A stretch of 64,000 nt of DNA, from contig JADHLZ010000001.1 of NCBI GenBank assembly GCA_016780345.1, positions 1-64,000 of the forward strand, given 5' to 3'. The notes under the pieces were generated by a model that saw only the letters and a program-made list of their open reading frames with translations, did no database searches and had not been told where the DNA came from. Each line of letters begins with the position of its first letter. Positions within the stretch are counted from its first letter, which is position 1. Below, piece after piece: positions 55,923-64,000 of this stretch. The stretch comes from Flavobacteriaceae bacterium. Its GTDB lineage: Bacteria > Bacteroidota > Bacteroidia > Flavobacteriales > Flavobacteriaceae. A program made the translations under genes and the position numbers.

Positions 55923-56894
55923 TTATTGATTTAAAGTGAAAAAATTTGAGCAAGTAGAGTCAAATTCTAGTAAATCTTTATTATCAAAATTTAGATATAT
56001 TTTTTTGTTTTTTTTGATTGGATAATCATTGTAAAAGGTCCATGTTTCACCATTTACTTTAGCGCTAATTTTATATTCTTTTCCAGCAAATAAACATTTC
56101 TCAACTTCACCTTCAAAATCAGAAAAATCTGTAACCATAATTTTTTCAGGTCTTAAATAATATATCTTATTTTTAATATTAACTTGATTCAAATCCCCTA
56201 AAATCTTTGCGCAATAACAGTTAATAGGATTACAATACATACTCACTGGATTATCATATTGCTGAAGAATACCTGCCTTGAATATTAAAATTTTATCAGA
56301 AATATTAAATGTATCCCTGATATCATGAGTAACTAAAATAGTAGTAGTTTGAGTTTCTTTTACAATTTTATGAATTTCTTCCTGAATACTTAATTTAATG
56401 CTAAAATCTAAGTTACTAAATGGTTCATCAAGTAATAAAAGATCTGGCTCTCTAACTAAAGCTCTAGCCAAACAAGCTCGTTGCTGTTCACCTCCAGAAA
56501 GTTGATCCGGATACCTGTTGCTCAAATTTTGTAGATTTGTTAAGCTGAGGATGTAATCGATCTTAGATAAAAACCTTTTCTCTAGGTTGATTTTTATATT
56601 CTCTATAATGTTTAGATGAGGAAAAAGTGGGTAATCTTGAAAAACAAACCCAATTTTTCTTTCGTTTGGAGTTACAAAAGTATTTTGATCATCTAAAATT
56701 TTTCCATTTAACTCTATTGAACCAGAATTGATTTTTTCTAAACCAGCTAAACATTTTAAAAAAGTAGTTTTACCAGAACCACTTTCACCAATAAAAGAAA
56801 CAATATCACCTTCTTTAACAGAAAAATTTAAATCTCTGATTAAATGCTCATCTTGGCTGTAATATTTTTTTAAATTGTTAACTTTTAAAAACAT
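55923..56894 (-). CDS. fbpC: Ferric iron ABC transporter, ATP-binding protein (FbpC type)
   Basis: A 323-residue ATPase. Walker A 'GESGSGKTTFLKCLAGL', Q-loop 'FVFQDYPLFPHL', signature 'LSGGEQQRACLARALV', Walker B 'LLLLDEPFSNLD' and switch His 'LVTHDIRD'. The C-terminal 90 residues form a TOBE-like domain ('YLRPEKIMVTDF'). I use the ATG at 56894, one codon after the track's TTG. It overlaps the end of fbpB by 17 bases. Confidence 0.93.
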   Translation of the reverse strand: MFLKVNNLKKYYSQDEHLIRDLNFSVKEGDIVSFIGESGSGKTTFLKCLAGLEKINSGSIELNGKILDDQNTFVTPNERKIGFVFQDYPLFPHLNIIENIKINLEKRFLSKIDYILSLTNLQNLSNRYPDQLSGGEQQRACLARALVREPDLLLLDEPFSNLDFSIKLSIQEEIHKIVKETQTTTILVTHDIRDTFNISDKILIFKAGILQQYDNPVSMYCNPINCYCAKILGDLNQVNIKNKIYYLRPEKIMVTDFSDFEGEVEKCLFAGKEYKISAKVNGETWTFYNDYPIKKNKKIYLNFDNKDLLEFDSTCSNFFTLNQ

Positions 56895-58491
56895 CAATCT
56901 GATTATTTACAATTTTTTTCAAAAATATTAACAATACAACTCCCATCATAACAATAATTAAAGAATAAATTGAAGATTTAGGAATCATTTCCTCAACAGC
57001 GTATTCATAGGTTTGTACTGCAAGAGTATCAAAATTAAAAGGTCTCAATATCAATGTTATTGGTAACTCTTTTAAAATATCAACAAATGTTATTAAAAAA
57101 GCTATAGCAATAGCAGATTTATTTATTGGAAAATGTATCGATTTAAATAATTTTAATGAACCCATACCTAAATTTACTGCAGTATCGTCAAATGAGCTTG
57201 GATGTTTTTCAAAACTGGACTTTAATGGAGAAATTCCTACAGCCATATATCTTATTACATAAGCATATATCAAGACAAAAAAAGATCCAATTAAAATTTC
57301 TGATTTAAAAGGAGTTGAAGAAAATAATATTATTAAAGACAAACCAATAACTGCACCTGGCAGAGCATAGGATAATGATATAGCCTCGTTAAAAATTGTC
57401 AATATTTTATTTTTAACTATTCTTCTTAAAAATTGAAAATACACAGATATTGAAATAATTATAAATGTTGCAATTAAAGAAACTAAAATTGTATTTTTAG
57501 ATAAATTAAAGACTTCAACAAATTCTATTCTTTCGAATTCATAAATAACGTTTTCTGAAATAAATAATATTGGAATTACAAAGCCAAAAATAATTGGCAT
57601 TAAACAAAAAAAATGAATTAATAATTTATTTTTAATATTAGGAATTTCCTCTTTAAAATTTTTCGTATTTGGCTTATAACTGTAATTGTATTTTGAATTA
57701 ATAAACCTTTCTAAAACAAAAAATATCAAAACTGTAAAAAATAAAAAAACAGCGAGAAGAGATGCAGTTTCTACATCTTGCATGGAATACCATGATCTAA
57801 AAATGCCACTTGTAAATGTATTAACTCCAAAGTATTTTACGGCACCATATTCATTAAGAACTTCCATTACAACCAAAAAAAGACCAGAAAAAATTGAGAC
57901 TCTTGAAAGGGGTATAACAATTTTAAAAAATGTTTTTGATTTTGACATTCCTAAACTTTTTGACAATTCAATATAGTTTGATCCAATAAGTGAAAAAGAG
58001 AGTCTACAAGCTGTATAAATGTAAGGGTACAAAGCTAAAGCCATTATAATACCTAAAACTTCAATTTGAAGATAATCTTGATTTAGTAGTTCTGAAAAAT
58101 TTGAAAAATACTTTCTTGCATAACTTTGAATTGGTCCTGTGAAACTTAAAATATCACTGTAAGTAAATGCCATGATGTATACCGGGATAGCGAGAGGAAG
58201 ATAAAGTAGAAAATCATAGATATTTTTACCAGTAAATTTATATGAACTCACAAACCAAGCGGGTATTAATCCAAATAATAGGGAAAAAAAAGATGTTATC
58301 ATTACAAGATATACAGTATTGAATGAATAATCGTATAGTAGATTATCCCATAAATATTTAAAATTTGAACCATCAATGTTTATAGTATTAACTATTAAAG
58401 TTAGTATTGGTAAAATGATAATTATAGAAAGAAGAACTGTAAATAATATTAACTTTCTATTGTTTGAATAATATTTTTTCTTTACTTCCAA
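56878..58491 (-). CDS. fbpB: Ferric iron ABC transporter, permease (FbpB type), TTG start
   Basis: A 537-residue inner membrane protein with about twelve helices, formed of two fused permease domains. Both EAA-type loops are present: 'ELSKSLGMSKSKTFFKIVIPLSR' and 'DDTAVNLGMGSLKLFKSIHFP'. This fused form is typical of the FbpB/SfuB/thiamine group. Start must be the TTG at 58491, since a stop lies three codons upstream and no ATG follows soon; it overlaps fbpA by 10 bases. Confidence 0.93.
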   Translation of the reverse strand: MEVKKKYYSNNRKLILFTVLLSIIIILPILTLIVNTINIDGSNFKYLWDNLLYDYSFNTVYLVMITSFFSLLFGLIPAWFVSSYKFTGKNIYDFLLYLPLAIPVYIMAFTYSDILSFTGPIQSYARKYFSNFSELLNQDYLQIEVLGIIMALALYPYIYTACRLSFSLIGSNYIELSKSLGMSKSKTFFKIVIPLSRVSIFSGLFLVVMEVLNEYGAVKYFGVNTFTSGIFRSWYSMQDVETASLLAVFLFFTVLIFFVLERFINSKYNYSYKPNTKNFKEEIPNIKNKLLIHFFCLMPIIFGFVIPILFISENVIYEFERIEFVEVFNLSKNTILVSLIATFIIISISVYFQFLRRIVKNKILTIFNEAISLSYALPGAVIGLSLIILFSSTPFKSEILIGSFFVLIYAYVIRYMAVGISPLKSSFEKHPSSFDDTAVNLGMGSLKLFKSIHFPINKSAIAIAFLITFVDILKELPITLILRPFNFDTLAVQTYEYAVEEMIPKSSIYSLIIVMMGVVLLIFLKKIVNNQIDVFKS

Positions 58492-59507
58492 CCTGTTTTA
58501 TCAAAAATACGAATTGCTTCATTTCTCTTAATTCCAAGCATGTTCAAGTCTAAAGGATCTTTTTTAAACTCTCCCCATTTTTGAACAATTTCATCTGGTT
58601 TTACAGACGGATTCACAGAATATTCATAACTATTATTGACATAAGTCTTCTGTGCACTTAAACTTGTTAAATACTTTATTAATTTAATGGCATTCACTTT
58701 ATTAGGAGCATTTTTTGTGATTGCTATTCCTGAGACATTTATGTGTGCTCCTCTTTCATTTTCTCCTTGATTAGGAAAAAAAACAGAAACTGATTTGCCA
58801 GCATTAATTTCTTCTTCTTTTTCGGAAGATAAAAGCAATCCAATATAGTAGGAATTAACAATTGCTATATCCCCTTGTCCAGCTGCAATTGCTTTTACTT
58901 GGTCTCTATCGCTTCCCTTTGGATCTCTGGCAAAATTAGAAACTACTGCTTCCGACCATTTTGAGGTTTCTTCTAAACCTATATTAGCTATAAGTGAAGA
59001 CATCAAAGCCTGATTATATGCATTTGATGAGGATCTAACCAATAATCTATTTTTCCATTTTTCGTTTGCTAAATCTTCATAAGTAGATAATTCGTTTTTA
59101 TTTACTCTTTCATTACTATATACAATTACTCGAGATCTATAAGTCAATGGAACCCAATACTTATTTACGTCCAATAAATTAGGATCAATATTATTAAAAA
59201 TAGAATCATCATTTATTTTTTGAAACAAACCCAAGTCGGTACCTTGCCATAATTTACCAACATCAACAGTAATGAATAGGTCTGCAGGTGAATTTTCACC
59301 TTCATTAATCATTCTTTGAATTAATTCATCAGCATTAGCCTTTGTTACATTAACTTTTATTCCAGTTAATTCTTCAAATTTCTTGTATTGGATTTCATCA
59401 ACTTTATAATGTCTTTGACTATAAATATTAATTTCATTTAATCTTTTATTATCAGAAGAACAACTAGTTAAAAACAAAGCGACAAAAAAACAAATAAATA
59501 ATCTCAT
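58482..59507 (-). CDS. fbpA: Ferric iron ABC transporter, substrate-binding lipoprotein (FbpA type)
   Basis: A 341-residue periplasmic binding protein anchored as lipoprotein (Cys16 in 'ALFLTSCSS'). The fold matches ferric-binding proteins: 'INIYSQRHYKVDE' near the start, 'GENSPADLFITVDVGKLW', 'WVPLTYRSRVIVYSN' and the iron-binding Tyr pair in 'IAIVNSYYIGLL'. It is first in the fbpABC operon and divergent from the TonB receptor, so Fe3+ brought through the outer membrane can be passed on here. Confidence 0.93.
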   Translation of the reverse strand: MRLFICFFVALFLTSCSSDNKRLNEINIYSQRHYKVDEIQYKKFEELTGIKVNVTKANADELIQRMINEGENSPADLFITVDVGKLWQGTDLGLFQKINDDSIFNNIDPNLLDVNKYWVPLTYRSRVIVYSNERVNKNELSTYEDLANEKWKNRLLVRSSSNAYNQALMSSLIANIGLEETSKWSEAVVSNFARDPKGSDRDQVKAIAAGQGDIAIVNSYYIGLLLSSEKEEEINAGKSVSVFFPNQGENERGAHINVSGIAITKNAPNKVNAIKLIKYLTSLSAQKTYVNNSYEYSVNPSVKPDEIVQKWGEFKKDPLDLNMLGIKRNEAIRIFDKTGWK

Positions 59508-59564
59508 TTTGAAAAAATTGGATTGACGAAATTAAATCATTTTTATTTGAAAAAAAAATTATAT

Positions 59565-59587
59565 TTATTTAGACTAATTTTAAATAA
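59565..59587. promoter_or_regulatory. Candidate Fur-like operator box A
   Basis: Palindrome TTATTTAGA-N5-TTTAAATAA, matching 17 of 18 arm positions of the symmetric consensus. It lies 5 bases upstream of a TATATTTG element for the TonB receptor, so a bound protein would cover the -33 region. It is also 58 bases upstream of fbpA. The Fur identity is inference. Confidence 0.55.
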
Positions 59588-59592
59588 TATAA

Positions 59593-59600
59593 TATATTTG
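59593..59600 (+). promoter_or_regulatory. -7 promoter element (TATATTTG) of the TonB-dependent receptor
   Basis: Exact TAnnTTTG match between the two candidate operators, 39 bases before the ATG at 59640 and 24 before that at 59625. Confidence 0.5.
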
Positions 59601-59615
59601 TGATTTATTAATCTT

Positions 59616-59638
59616 TTATTTAGAATGAATCTAAATAG
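59616..59638. promoter_or_regulatory. Candidate Fur-like operator box B
   Basis: Palindrome TTATTTAGA-N5-TCTAAATAG, 17 of 18 consensus arm positions and 18 of 23 bases identical to box A, whose centre is 51 bases away. It lies just downstream of the predicted transcription start and covers the upstream candidate ATG at 59625. Confidence 0.55.
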
Positions 59639-59639
59639 C

Positions 59640-61871
59640 ATGAAAGAAATTACGTACATAATTCCTCTTTTTATTGTTTTTGTGTTGAATTCTCAAAATA
59701 AAGAGAAATCTAATTATAGTAATCGGGAAAATGAATTTATTAAAGATTCTATAACTGCTCTGGACGAAGTAATTATAAAATCTAATACAATACTTGGAAA
59801 TAAATTTGTAGCAAAAAATAGAACAGGAGCTGCCTACTATTTATCAACAGATGATCTAGCAAAATTTAATTACACCGATATTAATAGAGCATTAAATAAA
59901 ATTTCAGGAATTAATTTTTACGAGGAAGATGGTTTTGGATTACGTCCAAATATTAGCATAAGAGGAACTTCACCAGAGAGAAGTTCAAAAATAGCAATCA
60001 TGGAAGATGGTGTTTTAATTTCACCTGCACCTTACAGTGCATCATCAGCGTATTATTTCCCATCAATCTCGAGAATGCAAGCTGTTGAAGTTTTAAAAGG
60101 GAGTAGTCAAATTCAATATGGACCCTATACAACTGGTGGAGCGATAAATTTTGTTTCAACAGAGATACCAGAATCATTAACTGGAAAAATATCAACCAGT
60201 TTTGGAAGTTTTAGTACTGGTCAAGCACACCTTACATTAGGCGATAGCTTTAATAATTTTGGATACATGATTGAATATTTAAATTTTAATTCTGATGGAT
60301 TTAAATCTTTAGGAAATAATTTAAATACTGGTTTTGATATAAACGAAATAACATCGAAAATTAAATATAAAACTTCTGAAAAATTAAACACTAAACAAAG
60401 TTTAGAACTAAAATTTCATAGTTACGATGAAATATCAAATGAAACTTATTTAGGTTTAACTGAAAACGATTTTAAAATAAATCCTTTTCAAAGATATCTG
60501 GGATCTGTGAAAGATAAAATGGATGCTAAACATATACAATTTTTAATTACTCATGAATTAAATTTTAATGAAAGATTTAAAATTGCAACTAATGCATATC
60601 ACAATGGTTTTAAAAGAAATTGGTACAAATTGAATGATGTTGATTTTGAAGGAAGTTCACAAAAAATTTCAAAAATCATTTCTAATCCTGAAAATTACTC
60701 TGGACACTATTTGATATTGAAAGGACTCTCAAATTCAGAAAATGCTTTAAAAATAAAAGCCAATAATAGAGAATACATTTCAAAAGGAATTCAGACTAAA
60801 ATCGACCATCATTGGTATGGAGATAACAACTCGTTTAATGATATTGAAATTGGAATAAGAGTTCACTACGATGAAGAAGACAGGTTTGAATGGGAAGATA
60901 CTTATTCAATGACTAATGGGGAGATGTCTTTAAATACTTATGGAGAAAAAGGTTCACGTGGCAATAGAATAAGCTATGCAAATTCTTTTGCTTCATACAT
61001 AATGTATAAATACAAGATCAAAGGATTTACTGTTTCACCTGGTTTAAGGTACGAATCGATATTATTAGGTAGAGATGATTTTGGAAAAAACAATTCTGAA
61101 AGAATTTTAATTGATCGTTTTTCCAGTAAAAACAAAGTATCTATACTTATACCTGGAATTGGAATTAATTATACCTTTAATAATAAATTTTCAATATTTG
61201 GAGGCATACATAAAGGATATTCACCTCCAGGCAGCTCAGTTGGTCAAAAGGCTGAGGAGAGTGTAAATTTAGAATTGGGAGGACGATTTTCAATACACAA
61301 GTTAAATGCTGAAATTATTGCGTATCAAAATGATTATAACAACTTACTAGGAAATGATCTTGCAGCAACTGGAGGTTTTGGAGAACTTGATTCATTTAAT
61401 GCTGGAAATGCTTTGGTTAATGGATTAGAAATATTATTGACATCAGATATTGTTGAAAATAAAAAAATTTCTGTTCCATTTTCATTTTCATATACTCTAA
61501 CTAATGCAAAATTCTTAACTGATTTTGGAAGTAATCAAGAAATTTGGGGAGAAGTAAGCAATGGAGATAGAATTCCATACATTCCACAGCATCAATTGAA
61601 TTCAAATATTGGTATTAAAACAAATAAATTTGAGATTAATTTTAATGGAAATTATAACGGAGAATTCTCAACTATAGCTAATGGATCAATTAAAATTCCA
61701 TCCTATTTTATATTTGATGTTTCTTTTAAATTCAAAGCTAGACATGGTATAACATACACATCCAAAATAATCAATTTATTTGACAAAAATTACGCCGTTT
61801 CTAGAGCACCTGCTGGATTAAGACCAGGTCATCCTTTTGGAATTTATGTTGGATTTGATTTCCTGTTATAA
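59640..61871 (+). CDS. TonB-dependent receptor (FecA-like, ferric chelate uptake)
   Basis: An outer membrane receptor of about 743 residues. Signal peptide 'YIIPLFIVFVLNSQ', then a TonB box-like 'ITALDEVIIKSN', plug domain with 'GISFYEEDG'-like 'ISGINFYEEDGFGLRPNISIRG' and 'VLKGSSQIQYGPYTTGGAINFV', and a 22-strand barrel ending in 'GIYVGFDFLL'. It lacks the carboxypeptidase-like N-terminal domain of SusC proteins. The barrel resembles FecA-type ferric citrate receptors. The ATG at 59640 gives a compact signal peptide; 59625 is an alternative that lies inside operator box B. Confidence 0.9.
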   Translation: MKEITYIIPLFIVFVLNSQNKEKSNYSNRENEFIKDSITALDEVIIKSNTILGNKFVAKNRTGAAYYLSTDDLAKFNYTDINRALNKISGINFYEEDGFGLRPNISIRGTSPERSSKIAIMEDGVLISPAPYSASSAYYFPSISRMQAVEVLKGSSQIQYGPYTTGGAINFVSTEIPESLTGKISTSFGSFSTGQAHLTLGDSFNNFGYMIEYLNFNSDGFKSLGNNLNTGFDINEITSKIKYKTSEKLNTKQSLELKFHSYDEISNETYLGLTENDFKINPFQRYLGSVKDKMDAKHIQFLITHELNFNERFKIATNAYHNGFKRNWYKLNDVDFEGSSQKISKIISNPENYSGHYLILKGLSNSENALKIKANNREYISKGIQTKIDHHWYGDNNSFNDIEIGIRVHYDEEDRFEWEDTYSMTNGEMSLNTYGEKGSRGNRISYANSFASYIMYKYKIKGFTVSPGLRYESILLGRDDFGKNNSERILIDRFSSKNKVSILIPGIGINYTFNNKFSIFGGIHKGYSPPGSSVGQKAEESVNLELGGRFSIHKLNAEIIAYQNDYNNLLGNDLAATGGFGELDSFNAGNALVNGLEILLTSDIVENKKISVPFSFSYTLTNAKFLTDFGSNQEIWGEVSNGDRIPYIPQHQLNSNIGIKTNKFEINFNGNYNGEFSTIANGSIKIPSYFIFDVSFKFKARHGITYTSKIINLFDKNYAVSRAPAGLRPGHPFGIYVGFDFLL

Positions 61872-61877
61872 ATAATA

Positions 61878-61912
61878 ATGGGTTATCTTTTAAAATGAGT
61901 TAACCATATTTT
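61878..61912. terminator. Possible bidirectional terminator between the TonB receptor and dtd
   Basis: A short hairpin, GGTTA/TAACC with ATGG/CCAT extension and one bulged G, then ATTTT on the plus strand. It fills the 39-base gap between two convergent genes. The stem is weak. Confidence 0.3.
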
Positions 61913-62366
61913 AAAAAGATTTATTTTTGGAATCCATAAAAATGGTAACTGGTCCATCGTTTTCTATCTTGACTAGCATGTTAGCACCAAAAATTCCAGC
62001 AAGTGGTTTTTTATTTAATTTATTTTCCATGTGGGTTAAAAACTGATTGTAAATTTTATTAGCATAATTACTTTTAGCAGCCCTAATGTAAGAGGGTCTA
62101 TTCCCCTTTTTTATCAGCGCATGTAGTGTAAATTGACTAATTATTAATATTTGACCATCGATATCAATTAATGATTTATTCATAATCTTATCCTTATCAT
62201 CAAAAATTCTTAACTGAGAAACTTTTTTACAAATCCAATCAATATCGCTAAAATCATCACTGTCCTCAATTCCAATTAACAAAACAATTCCTTGGTTTAT
62301 TTTAGAAACTATTTTATTTTCTACTTCTACACTTCCACTTTTAACTCTTTGAATAAGCGCTCTCAT
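61911..62366 (-). CDS. dtd: D-aminoacyl-tRNA deacylase
   Basis: A 151-residue proofreading enzyme that removes D-amino acids and glycine from mischarged tRNA. 'MRALIQRVKSGSVEVE' is the canonical start; the active-site motifs 'LIISQFTLHA' and 'NDGPVTIFMDS' (Gly-Pro) are present. It follows rsgA by 9 bases. Confidence 0.97.
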   Translation of the reverse strand: MRALIQRVKSGSVEVENKIVSKINQGIVLLIGIEDSDDFSDIDWICKKVSQLRIFDDKDKIMNKSLIDIDGQILIISQFTLHALIKKGNRPSYIRAAKSNYANKIYNQFLTHMENKLNKKPLAGIFGANMLVKIENDGPVTIFMDSKNKSF

Positions 62367-62375
62367 TAATATGAC

Positions 62376-63302
62376 CTATCTAAAATTATTTTCATCATTA
62401 TTTAATATACTTAAATAATTCAAGTATCTAGATTCTGAAATTTCATTTGCTTCAAATGCAGATTTTACTGCACAATGAGGTTCATTTGAATGCAAGCAGT
62501 TATTAAACTTACAATGAGCACTTAATTTAGAAATTTCAATAAAGAATCCTCCTATCTCATTTTTTTCAATATCTATTAGTCCAAACCCTTTTATGCCAGG
62601 ACTATCAATTACTTTAGCTCCGTTATTAAAATCAAACATTTCTGCAAAGGTAGTGGTATGCTGTCCCTGTTCGTTTTGTTTTGAAATTATAGAGGTTTTC
62701 AAATTCAAGTTTGAATCTAAAGCATTCATCATACTACTTTTGCCAACACCACTATGACCTGTAAATACTGAAACATTATTTTCCATGTATTTTTTAACTT
62801 TTTCAATATTAATTTTATTTCTAACTGAAATTTTTAAACATTTATAGCCAATGGATGTATACGTATTGAACAAATTTTCAATATAATTAATATCATCTTT
62901 GTCATATGAATCGATTTTATTGAAAAGAATTATTGTATTTATTCCAAAAGATTCAGTTGAAAGAAGAACTCTGTCAATAAAAAGAGATGATGTTACTGGA
63001 TTTGAAGGAGTGACAAAAAGAAAACAGTAATCGATGTTAGATGCTAAAATATGACTCTGTTTAGAAAGATTAACAGATTTTCTAATAATATAATTCTTTC
63101 TGGGCTCAATTTTAGTGATTATCCCTTTCAGTTCTTTTTTATTTATTATTTCAAAAAAAACATAATCACCAACTGCAACAGGATTAGTGCTTTTAATTCC
63201 CAAAGAACGAAATTTTCCTTTTATACTGCATTTATAAACCTCACAAGAATCAGTATGAACTTCATACCAATTTCCTGTTGATTTATAAACTAATCCTTTC
63301 AT
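62376..63302 (-). CDS. rsgA: Ribosome small subunit-dependent GTPase A
   Basis: A 308-residue late-stage 30S maturation GTPase. OB domain at the N-terminus ('GLVYKSTGNWYEVH'), then the circularly permuted GTPase: G4 'FNKID' precedes G1 'GHSGVGKSSMMN', G2 region 'GQHTTTFAEM' and G3 'DSPGIKGFGL'. The C-terminal zinc knuckle is intact ('CKFNNCLHSNEPHCAV'), unlike the zinc sites of DnaG and AccD in this window. Confidence 0.97.
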   Translation of the reverse strand: MKGLVYKSTGNWYEVHTDSCEVYKCSIKGKFRSLGIKSTNPVAVGDYVFFEIINKKELKGIITKIEPRKNYIIRKSVNLSKQSHILASNIDYCFLFVTPSNPVTSSLFIDRVLLSTESFGINTIILFNKIDSYDKDDINYIENLFNTYTSIGYKCLKISVRNKINIEKVKKYMENNVSVFTGHSGVGKSSMMNALDSNLNLKTSIISKQNEQGQHTTTFAEMFDFNNGAKVIDSPGIKGFGLIDIEKNEIGGFFIEISKLSAHCKFNNCLHSNEPHCAVKSAFEANEISESRYLNYLSILNNDENNFR

Positions 63303-63309
63303 TTTATTG

Positions 63310-64000
63310 TTAACTGTTTATAACTTTATTTTGATTATTAATGGATTCTTGATGAATTGCTTTAAACATTTTTAAAACAAATTCTTCACTTAAACCCTTC
63401 TTTTCACCCTCTAAAATCATATTTCCTAAAATTTCATTCCATCTCTTAGTTTGAAGAACAGCAACATTTTTTTTCTTTTTTAATTCACCAATAGAAACAG
63501 CAACTTTCATTCTCTTTCCTAAAGTTTCAAGCAAACCTTGATCGATTACATCTATTTGTGTTCTTAGAGTATTTAATTGATTTTTATAATCAGCCTCCTC
63601 ACTTGTTAAAGTTCTTATTTTTAAGTCATTCATCATTTTTACAAGATCAGATGGCGTTATTTGTTGAGCAGCATCACTCCAAGCATTATCAGGATCTATA
63701 TGTGTTTCGATCATTAATCCATCAAAATTAAGATCAAGCGCTGTTTGTGAAATGTCTTGTAATATATCACGTCTTCCTGCTATATGTGAGGGATCACAAA
63801 TTAATGGTAAGTCAGGAAATTTATTTTGAAGCTCAATTGGTAATTGCCATTCTGGATTATTTCTATATTTAGATTTTTCGTAAGTTGAAAATCCTCTATG
63901 GATAGCCCCTAGCTTTTTAATATTTGCAGAATATAATCTTTCAATTCCACCTAGCCATAATGAAAGATCAGGATTTACTGGGTTTTTTACCAAAACAATT
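63310..64000 (-). CDS. Bifunctional 3-deoxy-7-phosphoheptulonate synthase / chorismate mutase, C-terminal part
   Basis: The gene runs off the right edge; the track's start is a TTG inside 'VLVKNPVNPDL', so at least 230 residues are seen and about 130 are missing. The visible N-part is the end of an AroF/KdsA-type DAHP synthase ('GIERLYSANIKKLGAIHRGFSTY', 'LPLICDPSHIAGRRDIL', 'LMIETHIDPDNAWSDAAQQI'). The last 95 residues form an AroQ-type chorismate mutase ('LNTLRTQIDVIDQGLLETLGKRMKVAVSIGELKKKKNVAV'). The fusion joins the first shikimate step to the chorismate branch point. Confidence 0.93.
   Translation of the reverse strand, partial: IVLVKNPVNPDLSLWLGGIERLYSANIKKLGAIHRGFSTYEKSKYRNNPEWQLPIELQNKFPDLPLICDPSHIAGRRDILQDISQTALDLNFDGLMIETHIDPDNAWSDAAQQITPSDLVKMMNDLKIRTLTSEEADYKNQLNTLRTQIDVIDQGLLETLGKRMKVAVSIGELKKKKNVAVLQTKRWNEILGNMILEGEKKGLSEEFVLKMFKAIHQESINNQNKVINS

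Noticed and set aside
1-64000. Search for mobile elements, prophage, toxin-antitoxin or defence genes
   Set aside because: Every sizeable frame is accounted for by housekeeping, secretion, transport or small unknown genes; no transposase, integrase, flanking repeats or restriction genes were seen.

Overview
The window looks like core chromosome of a marine-type member of the Flavobacteriia (phylum Bacteroidota). The DNA is very AT-rich and tightly packed. It carries lineage markers: gldB and gldC, a PorT-type and a plug-type (DUF5103) type IX secretion protein, a lipidated TamA relative (TamL), a short RpoD of 287 residues without region 1.1, zinc-less forms of AccD and DnaG, a DAHP synthase-chorismate mutase fusion, and TAnnTTTG promoter elements instead of TATAAT. 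Genus cannot be fixed from the sequence alone. I see no rRNA operon, CRISPR array, insertion sequence, prophage or defence island. No gene-free stretch exceeds about 220 bases.

Layout, left to right. (1) 1-7.6 kb: the end of a methyltransferase gene, then on the minus strand the sodium-pumping NADH:quinone reductase operon nqrABCDEF, a small overlapping gene of unknown function, and apbE, whose product attaches FMN to NqrB and NqrC. (2) 7.7-17.3 kb: T9SS plug protein, apaG, proline catabolism (pruA), rsmG, an aspartate aminotransferase, the TrkAH potassium system, a PorT-like protein and a TrmH-type methyltransferase. (3) 17.3-29.5 kb: tamL, fba, accD, then rpsO-pnp-rpoD-rpe-anmK, a DUF1080 lipoprotein, a secreted PHP phosphodiesterase and a DUF2141 protein. 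(4) 29.5-45.1 kb: one long minus-strand run, the division and cell wall (dcw) cluster mraZ-rsmH-ftsL-ftsI-murE-mraY-murD-ftsW-murG-murC-ftsQ-ftsA-ftsZ, followed by yqeY and tRNA-Arg(UCG). It lacks murF, murB and ddl. (5) 45.3-55.5 kb: an alpha/beta hydrolase, ysxC, gldC, gldB, nadE, dnaG, a polyprenyl synthase, rlmN, queA, aroA and a MazG-like protein. (6) 55.6-61.9 kb: an iron-uptake locus with a small cysteine-rich protein, an FbpABC-type ferric ABC importer and a divergent TonB-dependent receptor. (7) 61.9-64 kb: dtd, rsgA and the cut-off DAHP synthase-chorismate mutase gene.

The most interesting signals are regulatory. A 9-N5-9 palindrome close to TTATTTAGA-N5-TCTAAATAA occurs twice between fbpA and the TonB receptor and once between nqrA and the plug gene. 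A degenerate copy lies in front of the cysteine-rich gene. I read this as a Fur-family operator linking iron import, the iron- and flavin-rich NQR pump and an uncharacterised duplicated 4-Cys protein. Upstream of mraZ sit three perfect 10-bp direct repeats (AAAGTGGTAA), the expected form of a MraZ operator. Other points of note are a non-AUG start on the alpha/beta hydrolase, loss of zinc ligands in DnaG and AccD, an Ala-to-Glu change in the NqrB flavinylation motif, and convergent genes that share stop codons. I found no wholly new multi-gene system.
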